13,496 nucleotides of DNA from Thermodesulfobacteriaceae bacterium (lineage in GTDB: Bacteria; Desulfobacterota; Dissulfuribacteria; Dissulfuribacterales; UBA3076), in contig DTYO01000200.1 in assembly GCA_012961845.1 (NCBI GenBank), positions 1-13,496 of the forward strand, written 5' to 3'. The notes under the pieces are model-generated. The model was not told the DNA's origin, searched no databases, and was given only the letters and a program-made list of their open reading frames with translations. How positions within the stretch are numbered: position 1 is the first letter of the stretch; the number at the start of each line of letters is the position of its first letter. A program made the position numbers and the translations under genes. Shown piece by piece: positions 7,118 to 12,903 of the stretch.

Positions 7118-8044
7118 ATGAAATTCAAGAATGTTTTTAAGCGAAAAGAAGCCGGAAAGGACGGCGCCGGATGCTCTGTTTCCCGGGATGGCAAGTCGGG
7201 TCAGAAAGAAGGGCAGTGCGGCACCTGTTCTGTAAAAAGCTGCCCCGACAGGGAAAAACAGGGGCAGGAAAAGAATAGGAATCTTGAACAGATCAAGAAC
7301 AAGATCGTAGTCCTGTCAGGCAAAGGAGGCGTGGGAAAGAGCACGGTGGCCGCCAATGTCGCTGTGGCCCTGGCAAGTGAGGGCAGGGCGGTGGGGCTGC
7401 TGGATGTGGACGTCCACGGTCCGAGCATTCCCAGGGTCCTGGGTCTTTCAGCAGAAAAGACCAGAGTTGAAGAGGGCAATCTGGTTCCTGTGCTGTGGGA
7501 GAATAATCTCAAGGTCATGTCTCTCGGCTTTCTGCTTCCTGATGACAACGAGGCCGTCATATGGCGAGGGCCCGTAAAGATGGGGCTGATAAAGCAGTTT
7601 GTCGAGGAAGTGGACTGGGGGGAGCTGGACTATCTCATTGTAGACTGCCCGCCCGGCACCGGGGACGAGCCTCTGTCGGTGCTTCAGGTGCTGGGAAATG
7701 ATGCAAAGGTCCTGATCGTAACGACTCCTCAGGGAGTCGCAGTCGATGATGTCCGCAGGTCTGTGACCTTCTGCAGGAAGGTGGGTAATCCTGTCTTGGG
7801 CATTGTGGAGAACATGAGCGGTTTTGTATGCCCCAAGTGCAGTGAAGTCTATGACATATTCGGTGCAGGGGGAGGAAAAGATCTGGCAGAAGAGATGGAT
7901 GTTCCGTTTATGGGTGCCATTCCTCTGGATCCGCAGGTGAGGCAGTCCGGAGACAGTGGAAAGGTCTATGTGGCAGGTGGACACGGCGAGGTAGCCGGCC
8001 GGGCCATGGAGGAAATAATGGAGCGGATTGAGAAATCCTGCTGA
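7118..8044 (+). CDS. mrp: Mrp/Nbp35-family Fe-S cluster carrier ATPase
   Basis: P-loop ATPase that holds a [4Fe-4S] cluster at its dimer interface and transfers it to target proteins. The 308-residue protein has the deviant Walker A SGKGGVGKST (67-76), DVDVHGPSIPR, DCPPGTGDEPL and the cluster-binding pair CPKC (Cys238, Cys241). The N-terminal 60 residues add Cys19, Cys34, Cys37 and Cys42, spaced C-x14-C-x2-C-x4-C, close to the N-terminal cluster motif of eukaryotic Nbp35 (C-x13-C-x2-C-x5-C). The frame is open further upstream, but the ATG at 7118 is chosen because it has AGAGGGA at 7108-7114 and lies 29 bases past the preceding stop. As last gene of the glutamate synthase operon it may serve the Fe-S sites of that enzyme; this is inference. 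Confidence 0.9.
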   Translation: MKFKNVFKRKEAGKDGAGCSVSRDGKSGQKEGQCGTCSVKSCPDREKQGQEKNRNLEQIKNKIVVLSGKGGVGKSTVAANVAVALASEGRAVGLLDVDVHGPSIPRVLGLSAEKTRVEEGNLVPVLWENNLKVMSLGFLLPDDNEAVIWRGPVKMGLIKQFVEEVDWGELDYLIVDCPPGTGDEPLSVLQVLGNDAKVLIVTTPQGVAVDDVRRSVTFCRKVGNPVLGIVENMSGFVCPKCSEVYDIFGAGGGKDLAEEMDVPFMGAIPLDPQVRQSGDSGKVYVAGGHGEVAGRAMEEIMERIEKSC

Positions 8045-8073
8045 TCAGCCGGACATACGTCACAATATATTTA

Positions 8074-8100
8074 TGGAATGAGTGGAATGAATGGAATGAA
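8074..8100 (+). repeat. 9-base tandem repeat, three units
   Basis: Three adjacent units, TGGAATGAG, TGGAATGAA and TGGAATGAA, differ at one base. They begin 29 bases after the mrp stop, in the gene-free stretch. The array is too short and has no spacers, so it is not a CRISPR. Confidence 0.8.
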
Positions 8101-8105
8101 GTGGT

Positions 8106-8218
8106 GTACGGGAGGAGGATTTTCCTTCCATGTTTTCTGAGCTGACCCTGAAGCCTGTTCATGTCATGATGTGCCTGCCCGCGGGTAGAAAACATTCCAG
8201 GGAAACCGCCTCCCGTAC
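8106..8218. repeat. 113-base imperfect inverted-repeat element
   Basis: Arms at 8106-8138 and 8187-8218 pair over about 33 positions with 27 matches. They are anchored by perfect GTACGGGAGG / CCTCCCGTAC at the outer ends and ATGTTTTCT / AGAAAACAT at the inner ends. The 48-base centre contains the palindrome CCCGCGGG (8178-8185). This is far beyond a normal terminator and resembles a miniature inverted-repeat element or a REP-like structured element. No target-site duplication is evident. As RNA it would fold into a long stem downstream of mrp. Function unknown. Confidence 0.6.
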
Positions 8219-8242
8219 GCATCATCATATCCGGAGGTGCAT

Positions 8243-8284
8243 ATGGCTGGTGGTTTCGGCCTTGGCCTCAAACAAAATTCCTGA
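8243..8284 (+). CDS. possible 13-codon micro-ORF
   Basis: GGAGGTG at 8233-8239, a near-ideal ribosome site, is followed three bases later by an ATG that reads MAGGFGLGLKQNS and stops at 8282-8284. Nothing downstream in this or the adjoining frames continues it. It may be a leader peptide, the 5' stub of a lost gene, or chance. No promoter is apparent nearby. Confidence 0.2.
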   Translation: MAGGFGLGLKQNS

Positions 8285-8419
8285 TCTTTCGAGATGTCCC
8301 ATATGAGTTAAAAGATTCAAGACCGACTTCACCTGACCGCAGATTGCGTTTTACGCACCCAAAAAGTATCGTCATTATCAATGTCGTTTTTGGTGGATGC
8401 AATGCACCCTGCAGGGCTG

Positions 8420-8560
8420 TTCGTACGTCGAGTTTCGGCTGAGGTCGCAGTTGTCTGAGTTTGTTGATTTTATTTTTACTGCGTTAACAGGAGTCGGCTT
8501 CAGGATAGTGCAGATGCAAGACATCGGAAGCGAAGTCGTACTATTCGTACGTCGAGTTTC
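8420..8560 (+). repeat. pair of 17-base direct repeats
   Basis: TTCGTACGTCGAGTTTC occurs identically at 8420-8436 and 8544-8560, 124 bases apart start to start. A perfect 10-base palindrome, CCCTGCAGGG (8407-8416), lies just before the first copy. The second copy lies inside the inverted repeat spanning 8494-8594. Seventeen identical bases this close are unlikely by chance in a spacer and suggest duplication or recurring binding sites. Confidence 0.75.
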
Positions 8561-8594
8561 TGATAACGCCACAGATACACTATCCTGAAGCCGA
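8494..8594. repeat. 101-base element bounded by 17-base perfect inverted repeats
   Basis: TCGGCTTCAGGATAGTG at 8494-8510 is exactly the reverse complement of 8578-8594, enclosing 67 bases. The right arm ends one base before the stop codon of the minus-strand SLOG gene, so in that transcript the stem would form immediately 3' of the coding region. A small non-autonomous mobile element or a transcript-end structure would both fit. I see no flanking duplication and no T-run. Confidence 0.65.
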
Positions 8595-8595
8595 T

Positions 8596-8982
8596 TTACC
8601 TTAAGAGTCGGGGATTGAGATAAAGCCTCATGAATCCGTCCGGCCTGACTTCAGCCAGGAGCTTCTTGTCTCTCTTGGATATCTCGAGCATGTGTCTTCC
8701 GCCTTCAGATTTTCCGTCCCAGAGAGATATCACGCAGTCCGCCGCCTTGAGCAGCACCTCGTTTCGCATCATGGTCGCCTTGAGCCCGTGCTGCTCCCAT
8801 TTAGACGGCACTATCTTGACTTCGAGGCCGGTTTCAGCTGCATAGCGTTCTCCAAGGCGGTCGGCGCCGGGGGCATTTCCGGAAAGCACTATGTCTCCCT
8901 GGACCAGGAGATTTTCCAGTACGCCCTTTACAAATTCATAGGATTCTATACTGCGAGAACCAGCTACTGCTATTTTGGCCAT
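8596..8982 (-). CDS. SLOG-fold protein, DUF2493/YspA-like
   Basis: A 128-residue single-domain Rossmann-like protein. It opens with the first strand and loop MAKIAVAGSRS, followed by the family hallmark VLSGNAPGADRLGERYA (about 32-49), in which Ser-Gly-x-x-x-Gly-Ala-Asp forms the ligand-binding loop. Near the end is ADCVISLWDGKSEGGRHM, with the nucleotide-site Gly-Gly pair. SLOG proteins bind nucleotide-type ligands and related members act in nucleotide signalling or phage conflict, but the exact ligand of this subfamily is not known to me. The start has GAAAGG eleven bases upstream. A 17-base dyad lies 30 bases before the start. It shares orientation with the gene upstream (101-base gap) and its stop adjoins the inverted-repeat element. 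Confidence 0.8.
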   Translation of the reverse strand: MAKIAVAGSRSIESYEFVKGVLENLLVQGDIVLSGNAPGADRLGERYAAETGLEVKIVPSKWEQHGLKATMMRNEVLLKAADCVISLWDGKSEGGRHMLEISKRDKKLLAEVRPDGFMRLYLNPRLLR

Positions 8983-9011
8983 TACAGCTTAACCTTTCAG
9001 ATATGGTGTAA

Positions 9012-9028
9012 AACAGACCTGGTCTGTT
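9012..9028. promoter_or_regulatory. 17-base dyad upstream of the SLOG gene, possible operator
   Basis: AACAGACC-T-GGTCTGTT has perfect 8-base arms around one central base, centred 38 bases upstream of the SLOG gene start. Position and symmetry suit a repressor or activator site. I could not find a convincing -35/-10 pair beside it. Confidence 0.4.
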
Positions 9029-9083
9029 GGAAGATCATGGAATCAAATATGGCTGCTTTTTTGAGCTGACATGCCGGGATGGC

Positions 9084-9386
9084 CTATTCTTCATCTTCGA
9101 CTGTGGAATTTTCTCTGATAATCTCTTTAACGTTTTCAAGGGTGTAAAGGACGTCGTGTACTGTAATCTTTGGATGTATTTCACAGAAATTATCGATGGC
9201 CCCCAGAATCCCCTGGGTAAGATCCTCGAATTCTGCTATGGTGAGACTTGTCGCCGGTTCAGAGGCCATTAGTTCGTCCAGATCGACACCGTGGTATTTG
9301 AAGAGTTCGTGCTTAATCTCTTCCAGTCTCCTGAGACGTCCCCGGCCGGTTGGTTTTCTTTCTCTGATGTTTACGACTTTTTCCAT
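9084..9386 (-). CDS. conserved-looking small protein of unknown function
   Basis: I do not recognise a family for this 100-residue protein. It starts with a basic stretch (MEKVVNIRERKPTGRGRLRR), continues as a soluble, probably helical body with ELFKYHGVDLDELM, EFEDLTQGILGAIDNF and VHDVLYTLENVKEIIREN, and ends in an acidic tail (EDEE). There is no signal peptide or membrane segment. Reality as a gene is supported by GAGGT about eight bases before the ATG and a well-placed promoter at 9428-9456. It precedes the SLOG gene on the same strand by 101 bases, so the two may be co-transcribed. The basic N-terminus could contact nucleic acid; that is only a guess. Confidence 0.75.
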   Translation of the reverse strand: MEKVVNIRERKPTGRGRLRRLEEIKHELFKYHGVDLDELMASEPATSLTIAEFEDLTQGILGAIDNFCEIHPKITVHDVLYTLENVKEIIRENSTVEDEE

Positions 9387-9427
9387 GTGCAGTACCTCGA
9401 ATTTTCCTGGAGAACTTCCACGTATTT

Positions 9428-9456
9428 TATATATTGTAGTCCAACAGAAGGATCAA
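9428..9456 (-). promoter_or_regulatory. sigma-70-type promoter for the minus-strand gene pair
   Basis: Read on the minus strand, TTGATC (9456-9451) is followed by exactly 17 bases and TATATA (9433-9428). Transcription would start near 9420 and give a leader of about 35 nt containing the GAGGT ribosome site of the gene starting at 9386. Confidence 0.55.
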
Positions 9457-9479
9457 TGCCAAGGGCAGATCTGTATTAT

Positions 9480-9500
9480 TTTTCGGGATTCATCCGAAAA
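9480..9500. repeat. short hairpin in the divergent intergenic region
   Basis: TTTTCGG-G-AT and ATCCGAAAA pair around a two-base TC loop with one bulged G. It lies between divergently transcribed genes, where no terminator is expected, so an operator or chance is as likely as an RNA structure. Confidence 0.3.
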
Positions 9501-9555
9501 TGTTTATCAATCTGCATGTGTCAGGTAATACATTTTATGTAACCAGTGTGAAATA

Positions 9556-9590
9556 CCGGACTCTGGATCAGGAACAGCCTGATTGTCCGG
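9556..9590 (+). promoter_or_regulatory. stable hairpin in the presumed glgX leader
   Basis: CCGGAC (9556-9561) pairs with GTCCGG (9585-9590), and inside it ATCAGG (9567-9572) pairs with CCTGAT (9578-9583) around an AACAG loop, with a five-base bulge on the left. The structure ends 36 bases before the glgX ATG and has no T-run. It could stabilise or regulate the leader. Confidence 0.35.
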
Positions 9591-9626
9591 AGATTTCCTG
9601 CTCTTGAAAGAGGCAATTCACAGACT

Positions 9627-11714
9627 ATGAAATATTACAGGACAAGCCCCGGTCGGCGATATCCGCCCGGAGCAATACCGGATTCAGGCGGCGTAAATTT
9701 CTGCGTGTTTACCCGCCATGCCACGGCAGTGGAACTTCTGCTCTACGAGAAACCTGATAGTGAAAACCCGTTCCAGGTGATCTCCCTGGATCCGGAGCTG
9801 AACCGGACCTTTTACTTCTGGCACGTTTACGTTGAGGGCCTGCCTTCAGGAATCTCCTATACATGGAGGGCGGATGGTCCGGATGATATCAGGCGGAGCG
9901 GGTTTCGATTCGACAGGAGGCGAGAGCTTCTGGATCCGTGGGCCAGGGCCGTGACAGACGTATTGTGGGACAGACCCCTTGCCTGCCTGCCGGAGGCAGA
10001 CAGCTATCCGTCCATGCGTGCCATGGTGGTGGATGATTCAGATTATGACTGGGAGGGTGACCGGCCGCTTCGTCAGCCTCCGGAGGAGAGTGTAATATAT
10101 GAACTGCATGTGGGCGGTTTTACCCGCCATCCTTCATCCGGCGTGGCGAATCCCGGCACCTTCTCAGGGCTTGTGGAAAAAATTCCTTATCTGCAGGAGT
10201 TAGGGGTTACAGTGGTGGAGCTCCTGCCCGTGATGGCCTTTGATGAACAGGATGTGCCGGAGGGCGCACGGATGAGAGGGCTAAAGAATTACTGGGGTTA
10301 CAGTACCCACAGTTTTTACAGCCCCCACCCCGGCTACTGTGTAGCTCCTCTTTCCGGAACCCACAGAAAGGAGTTCCGGGACATGGTGAAGGAACTGCAC
10401 AGGGCCGGCATTAGTATCGTCCTCGACGTGGTATTCAACCATACTGCAGAAGGTGGTTCCGACGGTCCGGTGATTAATTTCAAGGGATTTGCCAACCGGG
10501 GTTTTTACCACCTGGATCTGCAGGACCGAAGCAGATACCTGGACTATACAGGATGCGGCAACACGGTGAACTGCAATCACCCGCTGGTGGCCAGATTTAT
10601 AGTGGAATGCCTCGAATACTGGGTCAGAGAATTCCATGTGGACGGATTCAGGTTCGATCTGGCCAGTGTCCTGGCCCGGGGTGAGGACGGCAGGCCCATG
10701 TACCATGCACCTGTGGTGTGGGACATAGAATTCTCAGATGTACTTGCCTATACTTCCCTGATTGCAGAGGCATGGGACGCCGGCGGGCTCTATCAGGTAG
10801 GGGGATTTCCCGGCTTCAGGTGGGCTGAATGGAATGGAAGGTACAGGGATCTCATCCGTCAATACGTCAGGGGGGACAAGGGCCTGATAGGTGAGCTGGC
10901 TACCAGGCTTACAGGAAGCAGCGACCTCTATGAATCATCCGGTCGGCTTCCGATCAACAGCATCAATTTTGTTACCTGCCACGACGGTTTTACGCTGTAC
11001 GATCTGGTCAGTTACAACCGGAAACACAATATGGCCAACGGCGAAGACAACCGGGATGGGTGCAGCAACAATCTGAGCTGGAACTGCGGCGTGGAAGGCG
11101 ACACGGACGATCCTGCGGTGGCTGCGCTGCGCAGGAAACAGGTGAAGAATTTCATGGCGATTCTGCTCCTGAGTCACGGTCTGCCCATGCTGCTCGCCGG
11201 AGACGAAGTGCTCAGGACCCAGAAGGGCAACAATAACTGCTACTGCCAGGACAATGAACTCAGCTGGTTCGACTGGAGACAGGTTGAAGAAAACAGGGAC
11301 ATTCTACGCTTTGTCAGGGAGATGATAGCGTTCAGGAAGCGGCATCCATGCCTGATGAGGCGTTATTTTCTTACCGGCGGAAATACGGACCGTTCCGGCA
11401 TCCCGGACGTCACGTGGTACGGCATCGATCTGAAAGAGCCTGCATGGGATGATCCTGAAGCACAGGTCCTATCGTATACTCTGGCTGCCACAGGTCCAGG
11501 TGAAGAGCATCTGCACATCATCCTCAACATGTCAGAGGATGTGATCGAGATGAAAATACCTGTTCTCGCCGGGGGGCGGAAATGGTGTGTTACTATAGAC
11601 ACAAGCCAGCCCTGTCCGGAGGATATAGCAGACAGGGACAGGCGCAAGATTCTTGACAACCATAGGTTGCCGGTTCAGCCGCGCTCAGTGGCCGTACTGG
11701 AACTGCCTGAATGA
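9627..11714 (+). CDS. glgX: glycogen debranching enzyme (GlgX/isoamylase type, GH13)
   Basis: Hydrolyses alpha-1,6 branches of glycogen or of limit dextrins in the cytoplasm. The 695 residues begin with the usual GlgX N-terminus (SPGRRYPPGAIPDSGGVNF), part of a CBM48-type beta domain over about 1-130. The GH13 barrel follows with its four signature regions: DVVFNH (267-272), GFRFDL (340-345) with nucleophile Asp344, IAEAWD (379-384) with acid/base Glu381, and VTCHDG (449-454) with His452-Asp453. A C-terminal beta domain ends at LELPE. Length and motifs match intact GlgX/TreX enzymes. There is no signal peptide. GAAAGAGG at 9606-9613 is a rather distant ribosome site (13 bases). No other glycogen gene lies in the window. 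An SYLF-domain gene follows after 22 bases. Confidence 0.93.
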   Translation: MKYYRTSPGRRYPPGAIPDSGGVNFCVFTRHATAVELLLYEKPDSENPFQVISLDPELNRTFYFWHVYVEGLPSGISYTWRADGPDDIRRSGFRFDRRRELLDPWARAVTDVLWDRPLACLPEADSYPSMRAMVVDDSDYDWEGDRPLRQPPEESVIYELHVGGFTRHPSSGVANPGTFSGLVEKIPYLQELGVTVVELLPVMAFDEQDVPEGARMRGLKNYWGYSTHSFYSPHPGYCVAPLSGTHRKEFRDMVKELHRAGISIVLDVVFNHTAEGGSDGPVINFKGFANRGFYHLDLQDRSRYLDYTGCGNTVNCNHPLVARFIVECLEYWVREFHVDGFRFDLASVLARGEDGRPMYHAPVVWDIEFSDVLAYTSLIAEAWDAGGLYQVGGFPGFRWAEWNGRYRDLIRQYVRGDKGLIGELATRLTGSSDLYESSGRLPINSINFVTCHDGFTLYDLVSYNRKHNMANGEDNRDGCSNNLSWNCGVEGDTDDPAVAALRRKQVKNFMAILLLSHGLPMLLAGDEVLRTQKGNNNCYCQDNELSWFDWRQVEENRDILRFVREMIAFRKRHPCLMRRYFLTGGNTDRSGIPDVTWYGIDLKEPAWDDPEAQVLSYTLAATGPGEEHLHIILNMSEDVIEMKIPVLAGGRKWCVTIDTSQPCPEDIADRDRRKILDNHRLPVQPRSVAVLELPE

Positions 11715-11736
11715 CGTGAAAAAAGGAGTAGAGAAA

Positions 11737-12429
11737 ATGTTTAGAAATATTTCCGGATTGCTGGCATGTCTGGCTGCCCTGTCTATGTTGGTCTGCGGTT
11801 CGATGGCCAGTGCAGGGGCTCAAAAGGATTATTCAAACCAGGAAAAGCTGGTGGAAGATGCCACCAATACCTTCAACGCCCTGATCAGAGACCCGGCCAT
11901 GGGATGGGTCAGGTCGAATCTGAAAAAGGCCAAGGGCATATTCATTATACCCCAGAGCCTGAAAGGCGGTTTCATGTTTGGAGCAGAAGGCGGCAGCGGC
12001 CTGGTTCTCACCAGAGACGACAAGACCGGTCACTGGAGTTATCCGGCCTTCTATACCATGGGGTCGGTGTCTTTCGGGTTTCAGATAGGGGGCCAGGCAT
12101 CTGAGATCATCCTCCTGGTAATGACCCAGAAGGGCATGGACGCCCTCCTTTCGCCGTCGTTCAAGCTGGGGGCTGATGTCAGCATCGCAGCAGGCCCGTT
12201 AGGCGGCGGGGCGGCGGCACAGACAGCGGATATCCTGGCCTTTGCCAAATCCAAGGGGGCTTTCGGCGGAATCAGTATTCAGGGTGCCGTCATAACGTCT
12301 AGAGACAAGTGGAACAAAGCCTATTACGGCAGGTCCGCGCGTGCAGTTGATATTCTCATCAGGCATGCTGTCAGAAACAGCCATGCCGACAGACTCCGGG
12401 AAGCAGTTACGGCCCATGCAAAACCATAG
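11737..12429 (+). CDS. exported SYLF-domain (Ysc84/DUF500) protein
   Basis: A 230-residue SYLF-domain protein. Members of this family bind lipids or phosphoinositides in eukaryotes; bacterial roles are poorly defined. The first 26 residues are a signal peptide with a hydrophobic core and cleavage motif ASA|GA, so the mature protein is likely periplasmic; no good lipobox is present. Family motifs follow in order: AKGIFIIP (65-72), GGFMFGAEGGSGLVL (77-91), the WSYPAFYTMGSVSFGFQIGG block, then KLGADVSIAAGPLG. The start at 11737 is preferred to an upstream in-frame ATG at 11653 because it gives the signal peptide and has AAGGAG at 11723-11728. It follows glgX by 22 bases and is probably co-transcribed with it. 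A large hairpin follows its stop. Confidence 0.88.
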   Translation: MFRNISGLLACLAALSMLVCGSMASAGAQKDYSNQEKLVEDATNTFNALIRDPAMGWVRSNLKKAKGIFIIPQSLKGGFMFGAEGGSGLVLTRDDKTGHWSYPAFYTMGSVSFGFQIGGQASEIILLVMTQKGMDALLSPSFKLGADVSIAAGPLGGGAAAQTADILAFAKSKGAFGGISIQGAVITSRDKWNKAYYGRSARAVDILIRHAVRNSHADRLREAVTAHAKP

Positions 12430-12431
12430 GT

Positions 12432-12507
12432 CCTGAATGTCAGCTGCAATACATCCCAAAACACCCGGCTTTCAGGTCCGCCGGATGTTTCGGGATGTAA
12501 ATTCAGG
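12432..12507. terminator. large hairpin between convergent genes
   Basis: Starting two bases after the SYLF stop, 12451-12469 and 12480-12498 pair over 19 bases with two mismatches around a ten-base loop. An outer stem, CCTGAAT (12432-12438) with ATTCAGG (12501-12507), encloses it. It sits between a plus-strand and a minus-strand gene that converge. No T-run follows on either strand, so it may mark or protect transcript ends rather than act as a classic intrinsic terminator. Confidence 0.5.
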
Positions 12508-12544
12508 TTGCCGTGCTGAAAGAAAGGACTTGTGAATTCGAACC

Positions 12545-12874
12545 TCAGGAGCCGTCCCTCTTCTCCAGGTGTTTGAGATAGAGTTTTTTCAGGGCGTCTC
12601 TGAGTCCCGGATCGGAAACAGGCTCGACCATCTGCTCAACAACATTCAGGACGTCGTCTGGTATCGGACGGGAGACGGGCTGCCGGCTGACGCCGTGATT
12701 ACGCTTCCGGGATGAACAGCGGCTGCGGGTCCTGTCCACGTTGCCCAGGACAAACCTGATGTTCCGGATCCTGGAACCCTCCGGCAGGATCCTGTTTATC
12801 TTATCGCATATCAGTTTTTTCTCAAAACGCTTTTTCGCAGATTTATCGTTTTTTTCCGACCCGACAACCCCCAT
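12545..12874 (-). CDS. DUF721/DciA-like protein lacking the N-terminal half
   Basis: The 109-residue frame resembles the C-terminal part of DUF721 (DciA-like, helicase-loading associated) proteins: FEKKLICDKINRILPEGSRI followed by RNIRFVLGNV matches the end of the family core. The tail PIPDDVLNVVEQMVEPVSD plus PGLRDALKKLYLKHL resembles the C-terminal extension seen in deltaproteobacterial members. These comparisons are from memory. The usual preceding 60-80 residues are missing: an in-frame TAA lies one codon before the ATG, and the outer-membrane protein gene ends 29 bases upstream. There is no clear ribosome site. It is either a short variant using only the C-terminal piece or a decaying 5'-truncated gene. 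The N-terminus here (MGVVGSEKNDKSAKKR) is basic. Confidence 0.45.
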   Translation of the reverse strand: MGVVGSEKNDKSAKKRFEKKLICDKINRILPEGSRIRNIRFVLGNVDRTRSRCSSRKRNHGVSRQPVSRPIPDDVLNVVEQMVEPVSDPGLRDALKKLYLKHLEKRDGS

Positions 12875-12903
12875 TTTTTACTTTTGGAAGCGTATGGCTA
12901 TTT

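Noticed and set aside
8074..8100. Possible CRISPR or leader
   Set aside because: Units of 9 bases are adjacent with no spacers.
8397..8588. Plus-strand 63-codon frame across the repeat region
   Set aside because: No ribosome site, no recognisable protein, and the sequence is explained by direct and inverted repeats.
8480..8600. Integron attC site formed by the 17-base inverted repeat
   Set aside because: The conserved GTTRRRY and RYYYAAC ends are not at the arm termini, and no integrase or cassette array is present.
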